Positions 1-8,399 of a stretch of DNA of 64,000 nt are shown piece after piece. The position numbers were made by a program, and so were the translations under genes. The notes beneath the pieces are model-generated. The model ran no database searches and was not told the DNA's origin. It saw only the letters and a program-made list of their open reading frames with translations. Origin of the DNA: Betaproteobacteria bacterium (GTDB lineage Bacteria > Pseudomonadota > Gammaproteobacteria > Burkholderiales > Burkholderiaceae_C); contig JADJWD010000002.1 in assembly GCA_016716535.1 (NCBI GenBank), forward strand, positions 868,001 to 932,000. Reading direction: 5' to 3'. The stretch's first letter is position 1. Each line of letters starts with the position of its first letter.

Positions 1-54
1 AGAAGTTTCATCGTGGGTTCCTCGAGTTCTCGATTGACAAGGGAAGGGTGCGGT

Positions 55-810
55 CTAAAGGCTCCAGCCGCCGTCGACAAGCATCGCCGTGCCGGTGGTG
101 AAGCGCGCTTCGTCGCTGGCCAGGTACACCGCGAGCGCGGCAATCTCGTCGGCGGTGCCGAGCCGCCCCATCGGCTGGCGCGCGACGAACATCGCCTCGA
201 CCTGCTCGTACGGCTGGCCGGAGTTCTTCGACAGCGTCGCCATGCGGTCGCGCAGCGAAGGCGACTCGACGGTGCCCGGGCAGATCGCGTTGCAGCGCAC
301 GCCGGTCTTGATGAAGTCGAGCGCGACGCTCTTGGTGAGCCCGATCACCGCCGCCTTCGTCGCGCCGTAGACGAAGCGGTTTGCCGCCGCCTTGACGCTG
401 CTGGCGCCCGACGCGACGTTGACGATGCTGCCGTTGCCGCGTGAAAGCATGCCGGGCAGGAAAGCCTTGATCGTGCGGTACATGCTCCGCACATTGAGGT
501 CGAAGGCGAACTCCCAGTCCTTCTCGGTGCAGTCGAGCACGCTGCCGTGGTGCACGTAGCCGGCGGCGTTGAAGAGGATGTCGACGTTCGGGTGGCGCTT
601 CGCCGCCTCGGCAATCGCCGCGGCGTCGAGTGCGTCGAGCTTCTCGACGATGACGTTCGGCTGGCCTTTCAGGTCGGCGAGCAGGTCGGGGTCCAGGTCG
701 GTGGCGATGACCGTTGCGCCCTCGCGCGCGAAGGCCTCGGCGGCGGCGCGGCCGATGCCCTGGCCGGCGGCGGTGACGAAGGCGGTCTTGCCTTGCAGGC
801 GGTTGCTCAT
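55..810 (-). CDS. SDR family dehydrogenase, 2-keto-3-deoxy-L-fuconate dehydrogenase-like
   Basis: Classical short-chain dehydrogenase of 251 residues. The Rossmann glycine motif TAAGQGIG lies near residue 13, the NAAG motif near 85, and the catalytic serine and YGATK tyrosine-lysine pair around 130-150. The C-terminus DGGWSL is typical of this group. The overall sequence style (FNAAGYVHHGSVLDC, ICPGTVESPSL) resembles NAD-dependent 2-keto-3-deoxy-L-fuconate or rhamnonate dehydrogenases, which oxidise the product of an enolase-superfamily acid-sugar dehydratase. Such a dehydratase-like gene lies 20 bases upstream, which supports the role. The start is the ATG of MSNRL at 810; the open frame runs further upstream but the extension lies inside the neighbouring gene. 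It is the last gene of a leftward TRAP operon. SDR identity is certain; the exact substrate is inferred. Confidence 0.9.
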   Translation of the reverse strand: MSNRLQGKTAFVTAAGQGIGRAAAEAFAREGATVIATDLDPDLLADLKGQPNVIVEKLDALDAAAIAEAAKRHPNVDILFNAAGYVHHGSVLDCTEKDWEFAFDLNVRSMYRTIKAFLPGMLSRGNGSIVNVASGASSVKAAANRFVYGATKAAVIGLTKSVALDFIKTGVRCNAICPGTVESPSLRDRMATLSKNSGQPYEQVEAMFVARQPMGRLGTADEIAALAVYLASDEARFTTGTAMLVDGGWSL

Positions 811-830
811 GATGATGGCAGAGTGGAAGT

Positions 831-1934
831 TCAGTGGGTGACGTGCCGCGCCACGGCGCGGCGCTCGATCTCGTCCCAGCGCCAGTCGATGCCGAGGCCG
901 GGGGTCTGCGGCACGAGCGCGTGGCCGTCTTCGATGACGAGCCGGCTCGACGCCACCGCGTCGAGCTGCGGGATGTACTCGACCCAGCGGCCGGCCGGCG
1001 TGGCGCCGACGAGCGACACCTGCAACTCCATCAGGAAGTGCGGTGCCACCGCGAGATTGCACGCTTCGGCCATGTGCGCCACCTTCAGCCACGGCGTGAT
1101 GCCGCCGACGCGCGCGACATCGACCTGGATGATGCTGGCCGCGCCGGCGCGCATGTAGTCGGCGAACTGCCCCGGCGAATACAGGCTCTCGCCGACGGCA
1201 ATGGGCACCGCGCTCGCCGCGGCCAGCCGCACGTGGCCGGCCAGGTCGTCGGCGGGCAACGGCTCCTCGAACCACGCGATGCCGAGGTCGGCATAAGCCG
1301 GCGCGCGGCGCAGCGCTTCACTCAGCGTGAAGCACTGGTTGGCGTCGACCATGATCTCGAAGGCGTCGCCGACGGCGCGGCGCACGGCCGACAGCCGCGC
1401 GACGTCTTCGGCCAGGTGCGGCTTGCCGACCTTGATCTTCGCGCCCTTGAAGCCGGCCGCCTGCGCCGCGAGCGTCTCGCGCACCAGCGCCTCGGGCGAC
1501 AGGTGCAGCCAGCCGCCTTCGGTGGTGTAGACGGGGATGCGCGCCTGCGCGCCGCCGGCGGCCCGCCACAGCGGCAGGTTCGCGCTTCGGCAGCGCCGGT
1601 CCCACAGCGCCGTGTCGATGGCCGCCAGCGCGAGGCTCGTGATGGCGCCGACGCTCGTGGCGTGCGTCGCGAACAGCAGGTCGCGCCAGATCGCCTCGAT
1701 CTCGTCGGCCTCGCGGCCGATGAGCCGCGGCGCAAGGTGGTCCTTCAACAGCGCGAACACCGACGAGCCGCCGGTGCCGATCGTGTAGCTGTAGCCGCTG
1801 CCGCTGCTGCCGTCGTCGCAACCGAGGCGCACGATCGGCGTCTCCTGCGTGACGAAGCTCTGGATCGCGTCGCTGCGCGGCACCGGCGGCGGCAGGTCGA
1901 TCTGCAGCAGCTCGACGCGGGTGATCTTCGGCAT
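831..1934 (-). CDS. Mandelate racemase/muconate lactonizing enzyme family protein, probable acid-sugar dehydratase or racemase
   Basis: Enolase-superfamily protein of 367 residues, normal for the mandelate racemase subgroup. The N-terminal capping domain is followed by the barrel with the expected acid/base and metal residues: the KIKVG lysine pair, the metal-binding aspartate of DANQ, the glutamate of WFEEPL, the glutamate of GES, the histidine of APHF and a glutamate four residues after it. KxK plus the late histidine is the mandelate-racemase arrangement, seen also in talarate/galactarate dehydratases. It acts in the cytoplasm on a 2-hydroxy acid, probably a sugar acid brought in by the adjacent TRAP transporter. 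The stop of dctM lies 2 bases from its ATG at 1934, so the genes are co-transcribed. Family certain; substrate not determinable from sequence. Confidence 0.88.
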   Translation of the reverse strand: MPKITRVELLQIDLPPPVPRSDAIQSFVTQETPIVRLGCDDGSSGSGYSYTIGTGGSSVFALLKDHLAPRLIGREADEIEAIWRDLLFATHATSVGAITSLALAAIDTALWDRRCRSANLPLWRAAGGAQARIPVYTTEGGWLHLSPEALVRETLAAQAAGFKGAKIKVGKPHLAEDVARLSAVRRAVGDAFEIMVDANQCFTLSEALRRAPAYADLGIAWFEEPLPADDLAGHVRLAAASAVPIAVGESLYSPGQFADYMRAGAASIIQVDVARVGGITPWLKVAHMAEACNLAVAPHFLMELQVSLVGATPAGRWVEYIPQLDAVASSRLVIEDGHALVPQTPGLGIDWRWDEIERRAVARHVTH

Positions 1935-1936
1935 GG

Positions 1937-3334
1937 CTACAACCCCGCCAGCCGCGGCAGGAAGAGCGCGATCGACGGCACGTAGGTCAGCACCACCAGC
2001 GCCACCAGCAACGGCACGAGCCACGGCAGGATCGCCATCGTCGTGCGTTCGACGCTCAGCTTCGCGACGCGCGCCAGCACGAACAGCACCATGCCCATCG
2101 GCGGGTGCAACAGGCCGATCATCAGATTCAGCACCATCACGAGCCCGAAGTGCACCGGGTCGATGCCGAGCTGGTTGGAGATCGGCAGCAGGATCGGCAC
2201 GAGGATCGTGATCGCCGCCGTCGGCTCGAGGAAGCAGCCGACGAACAGCATCAAGAGGTTGGCCATCAGCAGGAAAAGCCACGCCTCCTTCGTCACCGCC
2301 AGCACCCACTGTGCGATGCCGGCGGTGACGCCGGTGGCCGTGAGCATCCAGCCGAAGATCGACGCCGCGGCGACGATGAACATCACCGTGGCCGTCGTCT
2401 CCACCGAGTCGAGGCTGATCTTCACGAACAGCTTCCAGCTCATCGTGCGGTACCAGACGAGGCCGAGGAAAAGCGCCCAGGCGCTGGCGGCGATGGCGCC
2501 TTCGGTCGGCGTGAACAGGCCCGTCGTCATGCCGCCGATCAACAGCACCGGCGTCATGATCGGCAGCACGGCCTGGAACTTCCACTTCCAGTCGGCCGCG
2601 AAGAGCGCCGCCATGACGCCGAAGACGACGGGCTGTGCCGGCAGGCCGGCCTTCTCGACCAGCACCCACGCGAGCGTCGGCGCCGCGGCGACGATGATGA
2701 GTTCGATCATCGCGCGGCCGAAGCGCGTGGCGCTGAACTTCACGTCGCCGCCCCAGTTGTTGCGGTGCGCGAACCAGGCCACCGTGGCCATCATCATCAC
2801 GGCCATCAGGATGCCCGGCAGCAGCCCGGCGAGGAACAGCGCGCCGACCGAGACGTTGGCCATCATCGCGTAGATGACGAACGGCAGGCTCGGCGGAATG
2901 ATCGGCCCGAGCGTGGCACTGGCGGCGGTGACGCCGACCGCGAACTCCGCCGCGTAGCCGTGGTCCTTCATCGCCTTGATCTCGACGGTGCCGAGGCCCG
3001 CGGCGTCGGCGATCGCCGTGCCGCTCATGCCGGCGAAGATCACCGAGCCGACGACGTTGACGTGGCCGAGGCCCCCCTTCAGCCAGCCGACGAGTGCGAG
3101 CGCGAAGTTGTAGATGCGGTTGGTGATGCCGGCGTTGTTCATCAGGTTGCCGGCGAGGATGAAGAACGGCACCGCGAGCAGCGGAAAGCTGTCGATGCCG
3201 CCGATCATGCGGTGCACGACGGCGAACGCCGGCAGCTCGCCGCTGACGAGGATGTAGACGAGCGAGCTGCCGGCCATCGCGATGGCGACGGGGATGCCGC
3301 TGGCCATCAAGAGGAGAAACAGAGACTTCAGCAC
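1937..3334 (-). CDS. dctM: TRAP transporter large permease (DctM/SiaM type)
   Basis: Large membrane subunit of a tripartite ATP-independent periplasmic transporter, which couples solute import to an ion gradient. The protein has about a dozen hydrophobic segments over 465 residues and family features such as FAGMSGTAIADAAGLG, PIIPPSLPFVIYA and GGMTTGLFTPTEGA. The start chosen is a GTG at 3334 (VLKSLF); the longer open frame upstream runs into dctQ. At 465 residues it is somewhat longer than the usual 425-430. It sits between the small permease dctQ, whose stop lies 11 bases upstream, and the enolase-superfamily gene, in a leftward operon whose first gene is the binding protein. The substrate is presumably the acid handled by the two downstream enzymes. 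Confidence 0.92.
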   Translation of the reverse strand: MLKSLFLLLMASGIPVAIAMAGSSLVYILVSGELPAFAVVHRMIGGIDSFPLLAVPFFILAGNLMNNAGITNRIYNFALALVGWLKGGLGHVNVVGSVIFAGMSGTAIADAAGLGTVEIKAMKDHGYAAEFAVGVTAASATLGPIIPPSLPFVIYAMMANVSVGALFLAGLLPGILMAVMMMATVAWFAHRNNWGGDVKFSATRFGRAMIELIIVAAAPTLAWVLVEKAGLPAQPVVFGVMAALFAADWKWKFQAVLPIMTPVLLIGGMTTGLFTPTEGAIAASAWALFLGLVWYRTMSWKLFVKISLDSVETTATVMFIVAAASIFGWMLTATGVTAGIAQWVLAVTKEAWLFLLMANLLMLFVGCFLEPTAAITILVPILLPISNQLGIDPVHFGLVMVLNLMIGLLHPPMGMVLFVLARVAKLSVERTTMAILPWLVPLLVALVVLTYVPSIALFLPRLAGL

Positions 3335-3345
3335 AGCGCGGTTCC

Positions 3346-3915
3346 TCAGCGATCGAGCATCGTGGTTTCGGGCCGCTCGAGCACGCTGTAGCCGCGCTGC
3401 CAGTGCACCTTGGCCACCCAGACCGAGCGCAGCGCCATCGCCGCGAAGCCGAACAGGCACACGCCGTAGACGATGTTCATCGGCAGGTCGATGATGGTCA
3501 TCTGGTAGTTGCCCATCTTCTGCATCATCAGCACGGTGAGCCAGGTCATCGCGAAGAAGAAGCCAATGCGCAGCACGTCGACGATGCGCGACAGCCACCG
3601 TCCCACCGGCGCCGGCAGGTAGCGGTAGAGCAGGTCGACCTGGATGTGGTTGTTCTTCGCCACGCCGATGCTGGCGCCGACGAAGACGGTGCCGATCAGC
3701 AGGTAGCGCGCGATCTCCTCGGTCCAGCTGGCCGAGTCGTTGAGCACGTAGCGGGTGACGAACTGCGTGAACACGACCCCGGCCAGGGCCCAGAACAGCG
3801 CCAGCGAGACCCAGGCCTCGAGCGGCGTGTGGCTCAGGTCCACGGCCTCATCGACGGCGTGGAACTCGCCGTCGTCGCCCATCACCTTCGGGCCGGAGTC
3901 GATGTCCACGCTCAT
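3346..3915 (-). CDS. dctQ: TRAP transporter small permease (DctQ type)
   Basis: A 189-residue membrane protein with four hydrophobic segments and the hallmark of DctQ subunits: a WTEEIARYLL motif between the first two helices and the following conserved VGASIGVAKNNHIQVDLL stretch. The soluble N-terminal tail of about 25 residues is acidic. The start is ATG at 3915 (MSVDID). It lies between dctP (27 bases upstream) and dctM, the standard P-Q-M order of TRAP operons. It pairs with DctM in the inner membrane and bridges it to the binding protein. Confidence 0.93.
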   Translation of the reverse strand: MSVDIDSGPKVMGDDGEFHAVDEAVDLSHTPLEAWVSLALFWALAGVVFTQFVTRYVLNDSASWTEEIARYLLIGTVFVGASIGVAKNNHIQVDLLYRYLPAPVGRWLSRIVDVLRIGFFFAMTWLTVLMMQKMGNYQMTIIDLPMNIVYGVCLFGFAAMALRSVWVAKVHWQRGYSVLERPETTMLDR

Positions 3916-3942
3916 CGCGTCACCCGCGTCTGCCGACGTGTC

Positions 3943-4932
3943 TCACTTGATCGAGACGATGCGGTCGTAGTCCTTCTGATCGAAGCCCATCGAGGTCACG
4001 GGCTTGGCCTTCGTCACCGCGTCGACGAAGCTCCTGCGCTCGACCTCGTGCACGCCGAGGCCCTTCTTCTTGAACTCGGCGACCAGTTCGGCCTCGCGCT
4101 TCTTGATCTGGGCGGACGCACGTGCGGCCGCCTCGAGCGCGACCTCGGTGAAGACCTTCTTGTCGGCGTCGCTGAGCTTGGTCCACACATGCGGCGCGAC
4201 CTGCGTGGTCAGGCCGTCGACGATGTGGCCGGTGAGCATGATGTGCTTCTGCACCTCGTAGAACTTCTTCGCCTCGATGGTGGTGAGCGGGTTCTCCTGC
4301 GCGTCGACCGTCTTGTTCTGCAGCGCGAGGTACACCTCGGCGAAGGCGATCGGCGTCGGGTTGGCGCCGCAGGCCTCGGGCGTGGCGCGGTAGGCCGGCA
4401 CGTCGGGCACGCGGATCTTCAGCCCCTTCATGCCGGCGCAGTTCGTGAACGCCACCTGGCTGGTGGTGTGGCGGGCGCCGTAGTAGGTGTAGGCGAGGAT
4501 CTGGATGCCGGTCTTGGCGCGGTAGCCCTCGATCATCTCCTTGAAGACGTCGCTCTTGCTGTAGGCCAGCAGGTGGTCGCCGTCGCGGAAGATGAACGGG
4601 TAGTACGCGATGCCGATGCGCGGGTAGCTGCGCGCCGCGAAGCTCGGCCCGGAGATGATCATGTCGACCGTGCCGAGCGTCATGCCCTGATTGATGTCGG
4701 TCTCCTTGCCGAGCGACGACGCCGGGAAGACCTGGATTTCGTAGCGGCCGCTGGTGCGCTTCTTGATCTCCTCGGCGGCCCAGACGCTCTCGGTGTGGTA
4801 CGGCTCGCTCGTCTCGTAGACGTGCGCCCATTTCAGCTTCGTCTGCGCGAAGGCGCTGCCGGCGAAGGGCAGCGTGGCGAGAGCTGCCACGGCGGCGGTG
4901 GTCAGCATCGACTTCAACAGGGTGCGCTTCAT
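3943..4932 (-). CDS. dctP: TRAP transporter substrate-binding protein (DctP type)
   Basis: Periplasmic solute receptor of a TRAP system, 329 residues. A signal peptide is clear: MKRTLLKS, a hydrophobic stretch, then cleavage after AFA before QTKLKWAHV. Family motifs include SSLGKETDINQGMTLGTVDM and the GLKIRVPDVPAY stretch that holds the arginine binding the substrate carboxylate. An AAGGAG ribosome site lies just ahead of the ATG at 4932. It is the first gene of the leftward dctPQM-dehydratase-SDR operon; the 209-base gap upstream (4933-5141) is the only sizeable gap in this part of the island and may hold a promoter. A carboxylated sugar derivative is the likely ligand. Confidence 0.93.
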   Translation of the reverse strand: MKRTLLKSMLTTAAVAALATLPFAGSAFAQTKLKWAHVYETSEPYHTESVWAAEEIKKRTSGRYEIQVFPASSLGKETDINQGMTLGTVDMIISGPSFAARSYPRIGIAYYPFIFRDGDHLLAYSKSDVFKEMIEGYRAKTGIQILAYTYYGARHTTSQVAFTNCAGMKGLKIRVPDVPAYRATPEACGANPTPIAFAEVYLALQNKTVDAQENPLTTIEAKKFYEVQKHIMLTGHIVDGLTTQVAPHVWTKLSDADKKVFTEVALEAAARASAQIKKREAELVAEFKKKGLGVHEVERRSFVDAVTKAKPVTSMGFDQKDYDRIVSIK

Positions 4933-5141
4933 CGACTCGTCTCCTTGGGGTGGCGGGGGTGAGTTTCAAATGCTGGGCCGGGCCGCCACGACCCGGTCCC
5001 GGGCGGAGGAAAGACTCAGGGGCTGCGGCGGCGGAGTGTTCGGCGGCCAGGCCATTTCATTCTCCCCATCGAGCCCGCGTGCGCCTTGCGTGGAAACCCG
5101 TTGGCTGGGCGTCGCCTGCCCGCACCGTGGGCCAGGCAAGG

Positions 5142-6683
5142 TCAATCACTGTGCGCCCAACGCATCACCGTCGCGCGCACGCCGGCGTTCTGCAAACTGC
5201 CGAGCGCGCGCGTGGTCGCATCGACGAGCGTCGCGTGCCCGGCGAGGTCGCCGAACACCGGAGTGAAGTGCGTGAACGCGGCGACGCGCTCGCGCAGCGT
5301 CGGCTGCGCCTCGGCTTCTTCGCGCGCCGCGGCCAGCGCGTCGGCGAGCGGGTCGTCGATGACGTAGGGCCGGCCCCATTCGTCGATGCCGCGCAGGTAG
5401 TGCATCCACGCCGCCACCGCCAGCGCCAGCCGCGCGACGGGCGCGCCCGAGGAAAGCCGCTCGCCGATCGTCGCCAAGAGCCGCTGCGGCAGCTTCTGCG
5501 AGCCGTCCATTGCGATCTGCTGCAGCCGGTGCGCGAGCGCCGGGTTCGCGAAGCGCTCGAGCAGGCCGCGCACGTAGGCGTCGAAGTCGAGGGTCGGCAG
5601 CGGCGGCAGCGTGCTGCGCACTTCGTCGGTGAGCATCTTCCGCACGTAGTCGCGCACCGCCGGCTGCGCGATCGCCTCGTCGACGGTGCGCCAGCCGGCC
5701 ATCGCGCCGAGATACGCCAGCGCCGAGTGGCTGCCGTTGACGGCGCGCAGCTTCAACTGCTCCCACGCCGACGCGTCGGCGACGCAGCGCACGCCGGCCA
5801 GGTGCCAGTCCGGCCGGCCGGCGGCGAAGCGGTCTTCGACGACCCAGTCGAGGTACGGCTCGGCGGGCACCGGCCAGGCATCGCGCAGGCCGAGCGCCGC
5901 GGCGACCTGCTCGCGGTCGGCATCGGTGGTGGCCGGCACGATGCGGTCGACCATGCTGTTGGGGAACGTGCAGCCGCGTTCGATCCAGTCGGCGAGCGAC
6001 GGATCGACGCGGCGCGCGAACGCGAGCACGAGACCCTGCAACGTGCGGCCGTTGTGCGGCAGGTTGTCCAGGCTCATCAGCGTGACCGGCGGCAAGCCGC
6101 GCGCGCGGCGGCGTGCGAGGCCGTGCACGACGAAGCCGAGGGCGCCGATCGGGGCTTGCGTGGGGACTTGCGTTGCATCCGAAGCCGCCGGCGCACCGGC
6201 CGGCAGCCGCAGGTCGTGCATCACGTCCGGATGGTCCTCGCGCAAGCGGCCGCTCGCCGGGTCGTGCGCATAGCCTTTCTCGGTGATCGTCAGGCTCACG
6301 ATGCGCGTCGCCGGCGCAGCAATCGCTTCGAGCACCGCTTCGGGTTCTTCGGGCGCGACGAGCATGCGAAGGAGGTTGCCGATGACCTGGAGCCGCTGGC
6401 GCGGCCGGCCCTCACTGTCGGCATCACGCCGCGCGACGGTGAAGAGGCCCTGCTGCGGCGCCAGCGCATCGCGCACCGCGGGGCTCCTCAGCGACACGCC
6501 GACGATGCCGAAGTGCGGCTCGCCGCCGGCGTGGATCGCCGCTTCGTTGAAGACGCCGAGGAAGGCGCGCGCGAACGAGCCGAGGCCCAGGTGCACGATG
6601 CCCGCTCGCAGCTCGCTGCGGTCGTAGCGCGGGCGCTCGACGTCGGCGGGCAGCTGCGCCAGCGCCTCGGGTGCGAGCCGCAT
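5142..6683 (-). CDS. uxuB: Mannitol dehydrogenase family protein, probable fructuronate reductase (D-mannonate oxidoreductase)
   Basis: Long-chain polyol dehydrogenase family, 513 residues. The N-terminal Rossmann motif is IVHLGLGSFARAF; the catalytic lysine-asparagine-histidine set appears as KLRAVNGSHSALAYLG around residue 310. Members interconvert mannitol/fructose, altronate/tagaturonate or D-mannonate/D-fructuronate with NAD(H). The next gene upstream encodes D-mannonate dehydratase, so D-fructuronate reductase is the best fit: fructuronate to mannonate, then to 2-keto-3-deoxygluconate. The start is ATG at 6683, 20 bases after the stop of manD. The gene symbol is inferred from context; a mannitol or arabinitol dehydrogenase cannot be excluded. 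Confidence 0.85.
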   Translation of the reverse strand: MRLAPEALAQLPADVERPRYDRSELRAGIVHLGLGSFARAFLGVFNEAAIHAGGEPHFGIVGVSLRSPAVRDALAPQQGLFTVARRDADSEGRPRQRLQVIGNLLRMLVAPEEPEAVLEAIAAPATRIVSLTITEKGYAHDPASGRLREDHPDVMHDLRLPAGAPAASDATQVPTQAPIGALGFVVHGLARRRARGLPPVTLMSLDNLPHNGRTLQGLVLAFARRVDPSLADWIERGCTFPNSMVDRIVPATTDADREQVAAALGLRDAWPVPAEPYLDWVVEDRFAAGRPDWHLAGVRCVADASAWEQLKLRAVNGSHSALAYLGAMAGWRTVDEAIAQPAVRDYVRKMLTDEVRSTLPPLPTLDFDAYVRGLLERFANPALAHRLQQIAMDGSQKLPQRLLATIGERLSSGAPVARLALAVAAWMHYLRGIDEWGRPYVIDDPLADALAAAREEAEAQPTLRERVAAFTHFTPVFGDLAGHATLVDATTRALGSLQNAGVRATVMRWAHSD

Positions 6684-6703
6684 CACCGGTCCCTCACCAG
6701 TCC

Positions 6704-7924
6704 TCACCAATCCCACAGCGTCCCGTCCCGCTGCAAGCGGTTCACCGGCAGGTAGGCGCGCTGGTACGGGTACTTCGCCGCGAGTTGTTCGTCGATCTCG
6801 ACGCCGTGCCCCGGCGCCTCGCCCGGGTGCATGAAGCCCGCGTCGAAGCGGTAGGCGTGCGGGAACACGGCGTCGGTGGCCTCGTTGTGCGGCATGTGCT
6901 CCTGGATGCCGAAGTTCGGCACCGCCAGGTCGAAGTGCAGCGCCGCGCCCATGCACACCGGCGACAGGTCGGTGGCGCCGTGGCTGCCGGTGCGCACCTG
7001 GTACAGCGCCGCCAGGTCGGCGATGCGCCGCAGGTGCGTGATGCCGCCGGCGTGCACGACGGTCGTGCGGATGAAGTCGATCAACTGCTCCTCGATCAGC
7101 GCCTTGCAGTCCCAGATCGTGTTGAAGACTTCGCCCACCGCCAGCGGCGTCGTCGTGTGCTGGCGGATGAGGCGGAAGGCGGCCTGGTTCTCGGCCGGCG
7201 TCGCATCTTCCAACCAGAAGAGGCGATACGGTTCCAGCTCCTTGCCCAGGCGCGCCGCCTCGATCGGCGTCAAGCGGTGGTGCACGTCGTGCAGCAGCTC
7301 GTGCTCCCAGCCGATCGCGCTGCGCACCGCGTCGAAGAGCTTGGGCGTGTGGCGCAGGTACTTCGAGGTGTCCCAGTCTTCCTCGTTCGGCAGCCCCTTT
7401 GTCGCCGGCTCGTAGCTCTTGCCGGCGCCACGTTCGTTCGCAACGCCGTAGACCTTGGCCAGGCCCGGCACCCCGCTTTGCGCGCGGATCGCCTTGTAGC
7501 CGAGCGCGGCTTTCTTCTGCACCTCGTCCACGGTCTCGGCCGTGTCGCGGCCGTTGGCGTGCGCGTAGACGAGCACGTGCTCGCGGCTCGCGCCACCGAG
7601 CAACTGGTACAGCGGCATGCCCGCCGCCTTGGCCTTGAGGTCCCACAGCGCCGTGTCGACCGCGGCGATCGCGCTCATCGTCACCGGCCCGCGCCGCCAG
7701 TAGGCGCCGCGGTACAGGTACTGCCAGGTGTCCTCGATGCGCCCGGCGTCACGGCCGATCAGGAGCGGCACGACGTGCTCGGCGAGGTAGCTCGCCACCG
7801 CCAGTTCGCGGCCGTTCAACGACGCATCGCCGAGGCCGGTCAGCCCCTCGTCGGTCTCGATCTTCAGCGTGACGAAGTTGCGCCCGGGGCAGCAGACGAT
7901 GACACGCGCGCCGGTGATCTTCAT
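6704..7924 (-). CDS. manD: D-mannonate dehydratase (ManD, enolase superfamily)
   Basis: 406 residues, the standard length of ManD/RspA proteins. Recognisable features are the start MKITGARVIVCCPGRNFVTLKIETDEG, quoted here only as its family pattern, the YAHANGRD segment, the metal-binding HDVHHRL region, FWLEDATPAENQ, the glutamate of GEVFN and GSHGATDLSPV. The C-terminal end GTLWDW is conserved in the family. It dehydrates D-mannonate to 2-keto-3-deoxy-D-gluconate in the cytoplasm with Mg2+. Some relatives use D-gluconate or have little activity, so the substrate depends on subgroup. It is followed by the mannonate oxidoreductase gene. No KDG kinase or aldolase gene is in this window. Confidence 0.9.
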   Translation of the reverse strand: MKITGARVIVCCPGRNFVTLKIETDEGLTGLGDASLNGRELAVASYLAEHVVPLLIGRDAGRIEDTWQYLYRGAYWRRGPVTMSAIAAVDTALWDLKAKAAGMPLYQLLGGASREHVLVYAHANGRDTAETVDEVQKKAALGYKAIRAQSGVPGLAKVYGVANERGAGKSYEPATKGLPNEEDWDTSKYLRHTPKLFDAVRSAIGWEHELLHDVHHRLTPIEAARLGKELEPYRLFWLEDATPAENQAAFRLIRQHTTTPLAVGEVFNTIWDCKALIEEQLIDFIRTTVVHAGGITHLRRIADLAALYQVRTGSHGATDLSPVCMGAALHFDLAVPNFGIQEHMPHNEATDAVFPHAYRFDAGFMHPGEAPGHGVEIDEQLAAKYPYQRAYLPVNRLQRDGTLWDW

Positions 7925-7934
7925 CTTCGCGATC

Positions 7935-8382
7935 TCAGCGCGGCACGAGCTTCACGCCGCTGAGCTGTTCCTGCGCTTCGACGAGCGACGGCACGAACTT
8001 CCTGCCGTGGCCCAGCCGCGCGGTGGGGGGGGCCGGGGGGGGGGGCGGGGGGGGGGCCGCGCAGCCGCGCGGTGGAGTCGGGCTCGCTCGTCGAGCAGTC
8101 GACGATCAGCAAACCTTTGCTCGCGCCGGCGAGCAGGCCGTTGTCTCCGAGCACCGCCGCCTCGACCTGCGGCGAGCCGGTGACGCAGAGGAAGACGATC
8201 TCGCTGGTCTTCGCCAGTTCGGCGGCGCTCTTCGCCTCCGTCGCGCCCGCCGCCAGCAGATCGGCGACCCGCTCACGGTTGCGGTGCATGGCCAGCTCGA
8301 GCGCGTGCCCCTTGGCGAGCAGGTTCTTCGCCATGCCGTGGCCCATCAGGCCGCTGGCGCCGATGAAACCGATCTTCGCCAT
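7935..8382 (-). pseudogene. 3-hydroxyisobutyrate dehydrogenase-family gene, interrupted: N- and C-terminal pieces only
   Basis: The start at 8382 (MAKIGFIGASGLMGHGMAKNL) gives a clear NAD-binding Rossmann domain of a beta-hydroxyacid dehydrogenase up to CSTSEPDSTARL, about residue 120. The frame then enters a G-rich patch (8025-8056 on the plus strand) and becomes nonsense. Beyond it, in another frame, the proper family C-terminus appears: GRKFVPSLVEAQEQLSGVKLVPR, ending at a TGA at 7935. The roughly 165 residues that hold the catalytic lysine are absent. The 14-base sequence CAGCCGCGCGGTGG occurs on both sides of the patch (8013-8026 and 8062-8075). Either the gene is deleted and dead, or this is an assembly error. 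An intact relative is at 23832-24752. Confidence 0.8.
8025..8056. other. G-rich low-complexity patch between 14-base direct repeats
   Basis: 32 bases made of G with only three C (8033, 8034 and 8046). It is flanked by identical 14-base copies at 8013-8026 and 8062-8075, so copy-to-copy distance is 49 bases. It interrupts the HIBADH-family gene at 7935-8382 and shifts the frame by one. Together with the 74-G run at 15039 it looks like a no-signal sequencing or gap-filling artefact. Confidence 0.75.
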
Positions 8383-8399
8383 CGATCGTCTCCCTCGCT

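Noticed and set aside
3403..4962. Plus-strand open frame of about 519 codons opposite the TRAP genes
   Set aside because: It is antisense to dctP and dctQ, rich in H, R, D and A without any family pattern, and arises from high GC codon bias. The opposite strand gives complete TRAP proteins.
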